Source: CAYLGY01 sp964383325 (GTDB lineage: Bacteria; Pseudomonadota; Alphaproteobacteria; Rhizobiales; Rhizobiaceae). Taken from it: DNA of 64,000 bases. The position numbers and the translations under genes were made by a program. This document shows positions 52,727 through 62,003 of the stretch, in pieces. Within the stretch, counting starts at the first letter, position 1; every line of letters starts with the position of its first letter. Under the pieces are notes generated by a model. The model had not been told where the DNA came from. It was given only the letters and a program-made list of their open reading frames with translations, and searched no databases. The stretch is from positions 1 to 64,000 of the forward strand of contig CAYLGY010000003.1 of NCBI GenBank assembly GCA_964383325.1, in the 5' to 3' direction.

Positions 52727-53692
52727 ATGCGGGTTTCAAGCTCAAAGGTCCCGACACCGAGGCCCAAACCCCCGACGAATCAGGACGGGCGCGACAAGCA
52801 GAAGCAGATCCCCACTTCCACGCCGGACGGCCCCGAGCGCGGCGATCCGCCCAAGCGGGAGACAAACTATCAGGACTATCTCAGGAACTTGCAGAAAGCG
52901 CCTTCGCTCACCTCCCTGAACGTGCGCACCCAGGCTCCGTTAACCAGCCGCACTGTCCGCAATTTCGACAACTTCGACCGGACTGTCATCGTCTACGAGC
53001 ACACCGACTGCGAATCGACGTCCGGAAAGGAGGAAGCGCCCGGAAACGACACCGTCATCGCGCCGGAAGTCAGCTATCCCTCTCCGCCGCTCCAGCATCT
53101 CATGCCGACCCCGCAGCCCTCGCTTCGCTCCTTTGACCTTACGATGCAGGAACCGGACGACAGCACGACGTGCAAGGACACGAAACAGCTTGAGGATCCC
53201 GCGCCCCCGCCCGAGATGACTCCAGAGCCGATCTCGACTCTCCGGCTCCAGCCGCTGGAAATCCGCAACACCGACGGCGTCCGGCTTCATCGCCTGACAC
53301 CGCAGCAATATGAGACGCTGCGCGTATCGCAATTCGTTGCCGACAAGGCTATCCTGCTCGACGAAGACGGGCTCATGAACCGGGTCCTCCACCGGGAGTG
53401 CACCCCCTGCACGAAGGAGGAATTCCAGCGTCTGGCGCGCCAGCGCCGGCTCGATCATCCTGACGAGAAGTTCCAGGAGGTACATTCCGGCAATCTCAGC
53501 CAACTCCGCGTTCGCGAGCTCGCGGACGGAAAGACCAGGATTCTGGTTTTCGGCGGCACGGAAACCTATATGCTCATGATCTGGATGCGCGAAGAGAACA
53601 CGCGGCAGGAGCAAGATCGAGGCGAGCCGGTGGATGGCCGTTCCGGCTTGCTGAGGCGGTTCTGGGATCGCCTGGCCGGATGTTGCCGCTAG
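52727..53692 (+). CDS. Orphan proline-rich protein of unknown function
   Basis: A 321-residue protein I do not recognise. AGGAG lies 7 nt before the ATG at 52727; the frame is open to 52523, but without a good start. The first 180 or so residues are disordered-looking, rich in Pro, Thr, Ser and charge (PTPRPKPPTNQDGRDKQ, LQHLMPTPQPSLRSFD). The last 130 residues look folded: LHRLTPQQYETLRVSQFVAD, DGLMNRVLHRECTPCTKEEF, then LRVRELADGKTRILVFGG and YMLMIWMREEN. No signal peptide or TM segment is visible. The upstream 100 bp are more AT-rich than the surroundings. An accessory or horizontally gained gene is possible. Confidence 0.65.
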   Translation: MRVSSSKVPTPRPKPPTNQDGRDKQKQIPTSTPDGPERGDPPKRETNYQDYLRNLQKAPSLTSLNVRTQAPLTSRTVRNFDNFDRTVIVYEHTDCESTSGKEEAPGNDTVIAPEVSYPSPPLQHLMPTPQPSLRSFDLTMQEPDDSTTCKDTKQLEDPAPPPEMTPEPISTLRLQPLEIRNTDGVRLHRLTPQQYETLRVSQFVADKAILLDEDGLMNRVLHRECTPCTKEEFQRLARQRRLDHPDEKFQEVHSGNLSQLRVRELADGKTRILVFGGTETYMLMIWMREENTRQEQDRGEPVDGRSGLLRRFWDRLAGCCR

Positions 53693-53695
53693 AGA

Positions 53696-53738
53696 GCATG
53701 ACCCGATAAGCTTGAGGCATCAGGCGAGGATCATGCGC
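53696..53738. repeat. Degenerate copy of the palindromic element
   Basis: It starts GCATGACCC and ends GATCATGCGC, like the 40.4-kb elements, but the centre has diverged and no longer forms the strong stem. It lies directly after the orphan gene. Confidence 0.5.
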
Positions 53739-53817
53739 AAGCAAGGAGGGAGACTGTGATGCCGATTGACCCGGCTGCATCACGATCCGGCCTTCTGGAT
53801 ACTGAAAGGGCAAGACC

Positions 53818-54222
<405 letters not shown>

Positions 54223-54228
54223 CTGCAT

Positions 54229-54588
54229 TCAATGAGGCTGAATGTAGCGCCCATAGACCCAGCCCGTGACGAAATCCTCCCTGCCGGTCGGATCGTGCCA
54301 GATCTCGCACCAGCGATAGCGCACGGCCGCCTTCTGCGCCGCGAGGGGCTGGGCGGCAATGTCGAACAGGTCGACCCCGCCCGTGCAGCGTCCGGTCATC
54401 TGCAGCACCGTGCCATTGGGATAGGCCGCCTGCTTCTGCGAGGTGGATGCGGGATATTTCCGGACATTGAGGACGTCGCCCCAGCCGACATTGGCAACTT
54501 CCCAGGCAATGAAGGTGCTGGCGCCTGCCTGGCTCGCGGTTGCGATCCATCCGGCGAGAATGATGAGAGCCACAGGCCGTCCCGACAT
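54229..54588 (-). CDS. Exported SH3-like domain protein
   Basis: A 119-residue protein with a signal peptide (MSGRPVALIILAGW to about residue 23). It has a bacterial SH3-like fold pattern: VGWGDVLNVRKYPASTSQKQ, YRWCEIWHDPTGREDFVTGW and VYGRYIQ. Two Cys may form a disulphide. GGGAGAG precedes the ATG at 54588. Such domains often bind cell-wall material, which is inference. It is convergent with msrB, six bases apart. Confidence 0.78.
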   Translation of the reverse strand: MSGRPVALIILAGWIATASQAGASTFIAWEVANVGWGDVLNVRKYPASTSQKQAAYPNGTVLQMTGRCTGGVDLFDIAAQPLAAQKAAVRYRWCEIWHDPTGREDFVTGWVYGRYIQPH

Positions 54589-54703
54589 GATTTCTCTCCC
54601 TGAAAGAATTTCCACATCCGCAAATCTAGCAAGGCGGACTTGAACCGTCGCTGACAAACCGGTTCAAGCACCTTGCACAAACCAATCCGACCAGGAGCTG
54701 TCC

Positions 54704-56794
54704 ATGCCGCCATTCTCCGCCCATGCCCGTATTTCTCCCCCGCTGCCCTGCAAGGAGCCGCGAACGCTCAACCATCACGGCATCACGCGCGAGGATCCCT
54801 ATGCCTGGCTGCGCGCGGAGAACTGGCAGGAAGTCTTTCGCGATCCATCCTTGCTCGATCGCGAGATCCGCGCACATCTCGAGGCGGAGAACGCCTATCA
54901 GGAAGCGCTGATGGCGGACACGGAGTCCTTGCAGAAGCAGCTGTTTGCAGAGATGAAGGGCCGCATCAAGGAGGATGATTCCTCCGTGCCCTTGCCCGAC
55001 GGCGCCTATTCCTATGGCTCGCTCTATGTGACAGGAGGCGAGCAGCCGAAATTCTATCGCATCGCGCAAGGCCAGACGGAGCGCCAGATTCTTCTCGATG
55101 GCGACCATGAAGCGCAAGGAAAGGCGTATTTTCGCATCGGCTCGGTCGATCACAGCCCGGATCATCGATTGCTGCTATGGGGGTATGACGACAAGGGTTC
55201 GGAATATTATTCGCTGCGGATACGCGATCTCGACACGGGTCTGGACCTTCCCGGGGAAACGCCCGGCACGGGCGGTGGCGGCGTCTGGGGTGCAGGCGCC
55301 GACGGTTTCTTCTTCGTCCGCCTCGACGACAATCATCGGCCCTCGCAACTTTTCTATCGCACCCTTGACGGGGAGGAGCGCCTGATCCACGAGGAGGCCG
55401 ATCCGGGTTTTTTCATGAGTGTCGGCGGCAGCCGGCGCAATGACTGGATCTTCATATCGATCCACGACCATGAGACTTCCGAATACCGCCTTGTGCCGGC
55501 GGACCGGCCGGACAGCAAACCGGTTCTCGTCGCGGCCCGGGAAACGGGTCTGCGCTACGATCTGGAGGAAGGCGGCGACATCTTCTTCATTCTCACCAAT
55601 GCCGACGGAGCGAAGGACTTCAAGATCGTCACCGCGCCGGCAAGCGATCCCGGCCGCCACAACTGGACCGAGCTGGTGCCGCATGAGCCCGGCCGGCTGA
55701 TCCTTGCCATCATGGGTTTTGCCCGCCATCTGGTTCGGCTTGAGCGCAAGGACGGGCTGCCGCGCATCGTCATCCGCGAACGGGCAACCGGCGAGGAACA
55801 TGCCATCGCATTTGACGAGGAGGCCTATTCGCTCGCCCTGGCCGGCTCGTTCGAATATGACACCGATACGCTGCGCTTCGTCTATTCCTCCATGACCACG
55901 CCGGCGCAGACCTTCGATTACGACATGGCGACGCGCCAGCGCCTCCTGCTGAAGACGCAGGAAGTGCCTTCCGGCCATGATCCCGCCGATTATGTAACCC
56001 GGCGCATCATGGCGCCTGCCCCGGATGGCGAATGGGTGCCGGTCTCGCTCATCCATCGCCGCGGACTCGTTCGCGACGGCACCGCGCCGTGCCTGCTCTA
56101 TGGATACGGTTCCTACGGCATCACCATTCCGGCCGCCTTCAACACGAACATCCTGTCGCTCGTCGACCGCGGCTTTGTCTATGCCATCGCCCATGTGCGG
56201 GGCGGCAAGGACAAGGGCTTTGCCTGGTACGAGGATGGCAAGCGCGAGAAGAAGACCAATACGTTCAAGGACTTCATCGCGGTCGCGGAGTTTCTGATTC
56301 AGGAGCGCTGGACGGGCCCCGGCCGCATCGTCGCCCAGGGCGGCTCCGCGGGCGGCATGCTGATGGGTGCTGTCGCCAACATGGCTCCGCATCTCTTCGG
56401 CGGAATCATCGCCGAGGTCCCCTTTGTCGATGTACTCAACACCATGCTCGACGCCAGCCTGCCGCTGACCCCTCCCGAATGGCCGGAATGGGGCAATCCG
56501 ATCGAATCGAAGCAGGATTTCGAGACCATTGCCTCCTATTGCCCCTACGACAATGTCCGCGCCCAGGCCTACCCACCCATCCTGGCGCTAGCCGGCCTGA
56601 CCGATCCGCGCGTGACCTATTGGGAGCCGGCGAAATGGGTTGCAAGGTTGCGCGAGGTCGGAACAGGCGATCAACCCATATTGCTGAAAGTCAATCTCGA
56701 AGCCGGCCATGCCGGGGCTTCGGGGCGGTTTTCCCGTCTGGAGGAAGTCGCCCTCACCTATGCATTCGCGCTGAAGGCGGTCGGGAAGGCCTGA
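54704..56794 (+). CDS. ptrB: Oligopeptidase B (S9A prolyl oligopeptidase family)
   Basis: A 696-residue cytoplasmic serine peptidase that cuts after basic residues in short peptides. The start PCKEPRTLNHHGITREDPYA, then WLRAENWQ, is typical. A beta-propeller domain follows (about 80-410), then the alpha/beta hydrolase domain with catalytic Ser 548 in GGSAGGMLMG, acidic residues in ALAGLTDPRVTYWEP and His in NLEAGHAGASGR. AGGAG lies upstream of the ATG. Confidence 0.94.
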   Translation: MPPFSAHARISPPLPCKEPRTLNHHGITREDPYAWLRAENWQEVFRDPSLLDREIRAHLEAENAYQEALMADTESLQKQLFAEMKGRIKEDDSSVPLPDGAYSYGSLYVTGGEQPKFYRIAQGQTERQILLDGDHEAQGKAYFRIGSVDHSPDHRLLLWGYDDKGSEYYSLRIRDLDTGLDLPGETPGTGGGGVWGAGADGFFFVRLDDNHRPSQLFYRTLDGEERLIHEEADPGFFMSVGGSRRNDWIFISIHDHETSEYRLVPADRPDSKPVLVAARETGLRYDLEEGGDIFFILTNADGAKDFKIVTAPASDPGRHNWTELVPHEPGRLILAIMGFARHLVRLERKDGLPRIVIRERATGEEHAIAFDEEAYSLALAGSFEYDTDTLRFVYSSMTTPAQTFDYDMATRQRLLLKTQEVPSGHDPADYVTRRIMAPAPDGEWVPVSLIHRRGLVRDGTAPCLLYGYGSYGITIPAAFNTNILSLVDRGFVYAIAHVRGGKDKGFAWYEDGKREKKTNTFKDFIAVAEFLIQERWTGPGRIVAQGGSAGGMLMGAVANMAPHLFGGIIAEVPFVDVLNTMLDASLPLTPPEWPEWGNPIESKQDFETIASYCPYDNVRAQAYPPILALAGLTDPRVTYWEPAKWVARLREVGTGDQPILLKVNLEAGHAGASGRFSRLEEVALTYAFALKAVGKA

Positions 56795-56812
56795 GGAAGC
56801 GGGGAGCGCCGC

Positions 56813-56837
56813 GCGTCCCTCGCGATTTGAGGGACGC
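56813..56837. terminator. Terminator-like hairpin between ptrB and the LysE gene
   Basis: GCGTCCCTC / GAGGGACGC forms a perfect 9-bp stem with a 7-nt loop between two convergent genes. There is no T-run. Confidence 0.5.
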
Positions 56838-56897
56838 CATGAGCCTGCTGGCGCATCGGATATGCCAGCCGGCAATTCCGCTTATGAACCCAGGGCT

Positions 56898-57491
56898 CTA
56901 TTGGAGCATCGGCCACAGGGTCGCTGCCAATAGCAGCCCCATGGCCAGATTGAACCATTTCAGGCGCACCGGGTCGGCGAGGAAGCTGCGCAGTGCACTT
57001 CCGCACGCCGTCCAGCTCGTCACGCTGAGGCAACTCGTGAGGAGAAATACCAGCACGATCACCAGGATTGGCGCAAGTCCGGAGGAGCCGTGCAGGGCGA
57101 AAGCCGTCAGTCCCATCACCCAGGCCTTCGGGTTGACCCATTGAAAGGCAGCGGCCTGCAGAAAGGTCAGCGGCTGCGCCACCGATTCCTCGTCGCCCGA
57201 TTCGATCTGCCGCGCCGACGCGATCTTCCAGGCGAGATACAGGAGATAGGCGGCTCCAGCCAGCTTCAGGCCGAGATTGAGGCTCGGATAGAGGGCGAGC
57301 AGGGTTCCGATCCCCGCTCCGACCGCGATCAGCATGATGCTGTAGCCGCCGGCGATGCCCAGCATGTGCGGGACCGTTCGGCGAAAGCCGAAATTTACCC
57401 CGGATGCAAGCAGCATCAGATTGTTCGGTCCCGGCGTCATCGCGCCGATGAAGGCAAAGAGCGACAGGCTCAACAGGCTGTCAGGCGTCAT
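56898..57491 (-). CDS. LysE/RhtB family amino-acid exporter
   Basis: A 197-residue membrane protein with six hydrophobic segments. The family motif GAMTPGPNNLMLLASGVNFG is at about 16-35, followed by LKLAGAAYLLYLAWKI and AAAFQWVNPKAWVM. It exports an amino acid or similar small molecule; the substrate is not predictable. It is 27 nt upstream of the ilv small-subunit stop in the opposite sense of transcription order (ilvN ends at 57519, same strand), so read-through from the ilv operon is possible. Confidence 0.9.
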   Translation of the reverse strand: MTPDSLLSLSLFAFIGAMTPGPNNLMLLASGVNFGFRRTVPHMLGIAGGYSIMLIAVGAGIGTLLALYPSLNLGLKLAGAAYLLYLAWKIASARQIESGDEESVAQPLTFLQAAAFQWVNPKAWVMGLTAFALHGSSGLAPILVIVLVFLLTSCLSVTSWTACGSALRSFLADPVRLKWFNLAMGLLLAATLWPMLQ

Positions 57492-57518
57492 GCAAGGACA
57501 TCCTCGGGAGAGATTGCG

Positions 57519-58091
57519 TTACATTCCCTGCGGACCGCGATTCATTGCCGCGACCCCGGTCCTGCAGACTTCGATCAGGCCGAGCGGCGTCATGATGGCG
57601 ATGAACTGCTCGACCTTCGAGGTTTTCCCGGTAATCTCGAAGACGAAATGCTCCGTATTTGCATCGAGGACACGGGCGCGAAACGCGTCTGCCAGCCGCA
57701 GCGCCTCGACCCGGTCATTGCCCGTGCCGCGGACCTTTACCAGCGCCAGTTCGCGCTCCAGCGGCCTTTCCTGGCCGAATTCCTGCGCCCGTACCGTGAG
57801 GTCAACGACCCGATGCACCGGCACGATGCGTTCGAGCTGATGTCGGATCTGCTCCATCACGTGCGGCGTGCCCGTAGTGACGATCGTGATCCGCGACAGG
57901 TGCCGCGCATGTTCCGTTTCCGAGACCGTCAGGCTTTCAATATTGTAGCCGCGTCCGGAAAAGAGGCCAATGACCCTGGCAAGCACGCCAGGCTCATTGT
58001 CAACGAGAACTGCAAGCGTGTGCGCTTCCGGCGTCTCGGTCTCGCGGGCAATGAAATAGGCCGAGCCCGTCGGCTGTAGCTGTGCGCTCAT
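57519..58091 (-). CDS. ilvN: Acetolactate synthase small (regulatory) subunit
   Basis: A 190-residue regulatory subunit (ilvH in rhizobial naming) of the enzyme that makes acetolactate for valine, leucine and isoleucine. The N-terminal ACT domain TLAVLVDNEPGVLARVIGLF, SGRGYNIESLTVSETE binds valine for feedback inhibition. The start MSAQLQPTG (58091) is preceded by GAGGAACAGAGG. It lies 55 nt after the large-subunit stop. Confidence 0.95.
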   Translation of the reverse strand: MSAQLQPTGSAYFIARETETPEAHTLAVLVDNEPGVLARVIGLFSGRGYNIESLTVSETEHARHLSRITIVTTGTPHVMEQIRHQLERIVPVHRVVDLTVRAQEFGQERPLERELALVKVRGTGNDRVEALRLADAFRARVLDANTEHFVFEITGKTSKVEQFIAIMTPLGLIEVCRTGVAAMNRGPQGM

Positions 58092-58146
58092 CCTCTGTTC
58101 CTCATCGCGGGATCCGTGGGTGCTGTTGCGGCAGAAACGGACGGCA

Positions 58147-59931
58147 TCAGACAAGCTCGCGTCCCTGGTCGTCGATCGCGCCGGCGACTGCCTCGTCCGT
58201 TGCCTCGTCGGGCAGCAGCATTTCATTATGGGCCTTGCCGGACGGGATCATCGGAAAGCAATTGGCGAGATTGGCGACACGGCAATCGAACAGGACCGGC
58301 TTTTTAACCGAGATCATTTCGGCAATGGCATCATCGAGCTCATCTGGCTTCTCACAGCGTATACCATGGCCGCCATAGGCTTCCGCCAGCTTTACAAAAT
58401 CCGGCATTGCTTCGGTATAGGAATGCGAGAGCCGGTTGCCGTGCAGCAATTGCTGCCATTGGCGGACCATGCCCATATACTGGTTGTTGAGGATGAAGAT
58501 CTTGATCGGCGCGTCATGCTGTACGGCAGACGCAAGTTCCTGGATGGTCATCTGCACCGAAGCATCGCCGGCAATATCGATGACGAGGCTGTCCGGATGG
58601 GCGATCTGCACGCCCAGCGCCGCCGGCAGGCCGTAGCCCATCGTGCCCAGCCCGCCGGAAGTCATCCAGCGGTTTGGCTCCTCGAAACCATAGAACTGCG
58701 CTGCCCACATCTGGTGCTGCCCGACTTCCGTGGTGATGTAGGTATCCATCCCGCGCGTCGCCGCATAAAGCCGTTCGATGGCGAATTGCGGCATGATGAC
58801 GTCCTTGCTCGGCTTGTAGGCTAGGCAGTCGCGCGCCTGCCAGCGCTGGATCTGCTGCCACCAGGGCGAAAGATCGACCTGCCCCGACGCGCCCGAGGCG
58901 CGCCACAGCCGTACCATGTCCTCGAGGACACGGCCGACATCGCCGATGATCGGCACATCCACACGGACGTTCTTGTTCAGCGAGGACGGATCGATGTCGA
59001 TGTGAATCTTCTTCGATTGCGGCGAAAACGCATCGAGCCTTCCGGTAATCCGGTCGTCGAAGCGCGCGCCGATGCACAGCATCACGTCGCAATCATGCAT
59101 CGCCATATTGGCTTCATAGGTACCGTGCATGCCCAGCATGCCTAGCCAGTGCTCGCCGGATGCCGGATAGGCGCCGAGCCCCATCAGGGTCGAGGTGATC
59201 GGAAAGCCGGTAAGCTCCACCAGCTCGCGCAGGAGATGGCTGGCTTCCCTGCCCGAATTGATGACGCCGCCGCCCGAATAGATGACCGGCCGCTGCGCGC
59301 CCTGCATCAGCGCGATCGCCTTGCGGATCTGATCCGGATCGCCTTGCACAACCGGCTGGTAGCTCGTACGGGGCACCTCGACAGGCGGCGTGTAGGTCCC
59401 GCGCTGGAACTGAATATCCTTCGGGATGTCCACGACCACCGGCCCCGGCCGGCCGGTTGTGGCGACATGAAACGCTTCGTGCAGAATGCGCGAAAGCGAA
59501 TTGACGTCCTTTACCAGCCAGTTGTGCTTGGTGCACGGCCGCGTGATGCCGACCGTATCGCATTCCTGAAAGCCGTCCGAGCCGATCAGCGACGTTGGAA
59601 CCTGCCCGGAAATGCAGACCAGCGGGATGGAGTCCATCAGCGCATCCTGCAATGGCGTCACCACATTGGTTGCGCCGGGGCCTGAAGTCACCAGAACGAC
59701 GCCCGGCTTGCCGGTCGAACGGGCATAGCCTTCCGCCGCATGTCCGGCCCCCTGCTCGTGGCGCACCAGAATATGACGGATATCTTCCTGCTGAAACAAT
59801 TCGTCGTAGATCGGCAGCACGGCTCCGCCCGGATACCCGAAAATGTCGGTAACGCCATTATCCCGCAGAGCCTGGATCACCATTTCCGCTCCGGTCATTT
59901 CCCGGCGCCCGGTTTCCTTCCCGTGTGTCAT
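58147..59931 (-). CDS. ilvB: Acetolactate synthase large subunit
   Basis: A 594-residue thiamine-diphosphate enzyme (ilvI in rhizobial naming). The catalytic Glu is 59 in RHEQGAGHAAEGYAR. The FAD/central domain includes SGQVPTSLIGSDGFQECDTV. The diphosphate/Mg motif is GDASVQMTIQELASAV through LNNQYMG. I start at MTHGKETGRREMTGAEM (59931); the open frame to 60012 lies in the leader. Expression is probably controlled by the attenuator just upstream. Confidence 0.95.
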   Translation of the reverse strand: MTHGKETGRREMTGAEMVIQALRDNGVTDIFGYPGGAVLPIYDELFQQEDIRHILVRHEQGAGHAAEGYARSTGKPGVVLVTSGPGATNVVTPLQDALMDSIPLVCISGQVPTSLIGSDGFQECDTVGITRPCTKHNWLVKDVNSLSRILHEAFHVATTGRPGPVVVDIPKDIQFQRGTYTPPVEVPRTSYQPVVQGDPDQIRKAIALMQGAQRPVIYSGGGVINSGREASHLLRELVELTGFPITSTLMGLGAYPASGEHWLGMLGMHGTYEANMAMHDCDVMLCIGARFDDRITGRLDAFSPQSKKIHIDIDPSSLNKNVRVDVPIIGDVGRVLEDMVRLWRASGASGQVDLSPWWQQIQRWQARDCLAYKPSKDVIMPQFAIERLYAATRGMDTYITTEVGQHQMWAAQFYGFEEPNRWMTSGGLGTMGYGLPAALGVQIAHPDSLVIDIAGDASVQMTIQELASAVQHDAPIKIFILNNQYMGMVRQWQQLLHGNRLSHSYTEAMPDFVKLAEAYGGHGIRCEKPDELDDAIAEMISVKKPVLFDCRVANLANCFPMIPSGKAHNEMLLPDEATDEAVAGAIDDQGRELV

Positions 59932-60020
59932 CGCTTTGCTTCCGCCTTCTGATCGCGCGCGCCGGACCGGCAGTTTCGAATGGTTCCAGTGCAACGCAGC
60001 CTGTTTATCCATCTTCGAGG

Positions 60021-60047
60021 CAATAAAAAAGGCCCCTTTCAGGGCCT
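60021..60047 (-). terminator. Attenuator terminator upstream of ilvB
   Basis: On the minus strand AGGCCC-TGAAAG-GGGCCT is followed by TTTTTATTG, a classic intrinsic terminator. It lies between the leader peptide and ilvB, 90 nt before the ilvB start, so it must be bypassed for ilv expression. Confidence 0.85.
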
Positions 60048-60080
60048 CGTTCAGCGCATGGGTGGCTTTGCCCGGCGGCC

Positions 60081-60137
60081 TTACGCCACCTTGCCCATGC
60101 GCCTTCGTACGGTAATGCTGCTCCGTCTCATGTTCAT
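60081..60137 (-). CDS. ilv leader peptide
   Basis: An 18-residue ORF, MNMRRSSITVRRRMGKVA, ends at TAA 34 nt before the terminator stem. Codons for Ile and two Val are present but not in a run. The start lies 4 nt after the miaA stop, with no strong ribosome site. Function as an attenuator leader is inferred from the hairpins around it. The many Arg codons are unusual for an ilv leader. Confidence 0.6.
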   Translation of the reverse strand: MNMRRSSITVRRRMGKVA

Positions 60138-60141
60138 TTGT

Positions 60142-61107
60142 CTAGGACGCTTCGGCGCCATGGTCAAGGGCAATGGCGTCCGGCCAGTGCTTCTCTTCCA
60201 TTCCGATCCGTTTCCATTCCGGTCCTGCCTGGTGGCGAAACCAGGTCGCCTGGCGCTTGGCATAGCGGCGCGTGGCAATGACCGCCTGGAGGATCGCCTC
60301 TTCCAGCCCGATCCTGCCCGCATCCAGATCCCGTAGCTGACGCAGGCCGATCGCCTTCGTCGCAGGAAGGTCCTTGTCGAGATCGAGCGCGGCCAGCCTT
60401 CGCGCTTCCTCGATGGCCCCCTCCTCCACCATCCGGCGGAACCGCGCCTCGATTCGGTCTGTCAATCGGGCGCGGTCCGGCTCGATGATGTAGCACGCAC
60501 TATCCTGCGGATCGAGCAATGGCGGGCTGCGCCTTTCCTGGTATTCGGAGATTGGTCGGCCCGTGGCGGCCCAGACCTCCAGCGCCCGCAGGATGCGCTG
60601 CGAATCTGCCGGGCGGATGCTGCGGGCGGCGCGCGGATCCACTTCAGCCAGCCGCCTGTGCATTGACAGATCGCCTTTCTCGGCCAGTTCGGCGCGCAAT
60701 TCCTGCCGGATCGCCTCGGGGATTGCCGGCATGTCCGCCAGCCCCCCCATGAGCGCACGAAAATAGAGTCCCGTGCCGCCGACGAAGACCAGCATGCGCC
60801 GGTCCGTCTCCGGGTCGGCGAGAAGTGCCCGCACATCCGCGAGCCATGCGCCGGCCGAATATTGCCGCGAAGGATGGACATGCCCATAGAGGCGATGCGG
60901 CGCCGCCTGCAACGCCTCCCCGCGCGGCCGGGCTGTCAGCAGCTCCAGAATCGAATAGACCTGCATCGAGTCGACATTCACGATGATGCCGTCGGTCGCG
61001 GTAGCGATCTTCAGGGCAAGGGCCGACTTGCCGCTTGCTGTCGGTCCCGCTATCAGGACGGCTGGACCTCGCCTTGACTTTCCGCTTTCCTGCAAGGGTT
61101 TCTCCAT
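60142..61107 (-). CDS. miaA: tRNA dimethylallyltransferase MiaA
   Basis: A 321-residue enzyme that adds an isopentenyl group to A37 of tRNAs reading UNN codons. The P-loop is GPTASGKS at 21-28; VNVDSMQVYS, VGGTGLYFRALMGGL and ATKAIGLRQL are diagnostic. The ATG overlaps the ATG of the divergent serB in the sequence CATG. The gene runs directly into the ilv leader. Confidence 0.95.
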   Translation of the reverse strand: MEKPLQESGKSRRGPAVLIAGPTASGKSALALKIATATDGIIVNVDSMQVYSILELLTARPRGEALQAAPHRLYGHVHPSRQYSAGAWLADVRALLADPETDRRMLVFVGGTGLYFRALMGGLADMPAIPEAIRQELRAELAEKGDLSMHRRLAEVDPRAARSIRPADSQRILRALEVWAATGRPISEYQERRSPPLLDPQDSACYIIEPDRARLTDRIEARFRRMVEEGAIEEARRLAALDLDKDLPATKAIGLRQLRDLDAGRIGLEEAILQAVIATRRYAKRQATWFRHQAGPEWKRIGMEEKHWPDAIALDHGAEAS

Positions 61108-61993
61108 GTCGCTGGTCGCAACGCTGATCGCTCATCCGGATGTGCCGATCCTGACGCAGCAAATTGCTGATAGCGCCGCTTCCGCGGCCGGCGCAAGCGC
61201 TGTCACCTGGCTTGGCGCAGGCATTGCCTGCGATCTCGCCCTCGCCGCAACTGCCGATCCGGCGAACGCAGATTCAGTCTTGCGGCGCGAGCTGGCCGGG
61301 CTGCCCATCGACATTGTCGTGCAGGAGACGCATGGCCGGCGCAAGCAATTGCTTCTTGCCGACATGGATTCGACCATGATCGGCCAGGAATGCATCGACG
61401 AACTTGCCGATTTCGTCGGGCTGCGGGACAAGGTCGCAGCCATCACCGCCCGGGCCATGAATGGCGAGATCGAGTTCGAGCCGGCACTGCGCGCGCGTGT
61501 CGCCCTCCTCGCCGGCCTGCCCGTCACAGTGGTCGATGAGGTCCTGCGCACCCGCATCCATCCCAGTCCCGGCGCCCGGACGTTGGTGGCAACGATGAAG
61601 CGTCATGGCGCCCACACCGTCCTCGTCTCCGGCGGCTTTACCGCCTTTACCGGCCCTGTCGCCGCATGCATCGGCTTTGACGAGCATCTCGGCAATGCGT
61701 TGCTCAGCGCCGACGGTCGCTTCACGGGCAAGGTCGCCGAGCCCATCCTCGGCCGTGAGGCCAAGCGTGAAACCCTGCTGCGCGTTGCAGCCCGCCTCGG
61801 ACTGGAGCCCGGCCAGACACTCGCTGCCGGAGACGGCGCCAATGATCTCGACATGTTGAAGCTCGCCGGCATGGGGGTCGCCATTCATGCAAAGCCGGCC
61901 GTCGCCGCCGCCGCGCCGGTGCGGATCGATCACGGCGACCTCACGGCACTTCTCTATCTGCAAGGCTACCGCCAGGCGGAATTTTCCAGCTGA
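61106..61993 (+). CDS. serB: Phosphoserine phosphatase SerB
   Basis: A 295-residue HAD-family enzyme for the last step of serine synthesis. The nucleophile Asp 86 and Asp 88 are in LLADMDSTMIGQE. Motif II is VLVSGGFTAF. Lys/Asp of motif III/IV are in AAGDGANDLDMLKLAG. An N-terminal ACT-like region of about 75 residues precedes the catalytic domain. The ATG (61106) has AAGGG about 8 nt upstream. It is convergent with the next protease gene, 10 nt apart. Confidence 0.95.
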   Translation: MSLVATLIAHPDVPILTQQIADSAASAAGASAVTWLGAGIACDLALAATADPANADSVLRRELAGLPIDIVVQETHGRRKQLLLADMDSTMIGQECIDELADFVGLRDKVAAITARAMNGEIEFEPALRARVALLAGLPVTVVDEVLRTRIHPSPGARTLVATMKRHGAHTVLVSGGFTAFTGPVAACIGFDEHLGNALLSADGRFTGKVAEPILGREAKRETLLRVAARLGLEPGQTLAAGDGANDLDMLKLAGMGVAIHAKPAVAAAAPVRIDHGDLTALLYLQGYRQAEFSS

Positions 61994-62003
61994 GCAGCTG
62001 CCT

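Larger units (their letters stand above)
60021..60137 (-). promoter_or_regulatory. ilv leader (transcription attenuation region)
   Basis: The leader contains a short peptide gene, a long hairpin and the terminator. The hairpin pairs GCGCATGGG (60102-60094) with CCCATGCGC (60062-60054), with inner pairing GGTGGC (60090-60085) / GCCACC (60066-60061). The 5' arm overlaps the end of the peptide gene, so ribosome position would decide which structure forms. This is the layout of amino-acid attenuators. An anti-terminator pairing is not obvious by eye. Confidence 0.7.

Noticed and set aside
60081..60323. 80-codon minus frame ending with the ilv leader peptide
   Set aside because: Its upstream part is out of frame inside miaA; only the last 18 codons, after the miaA stop, make sense as a leader.
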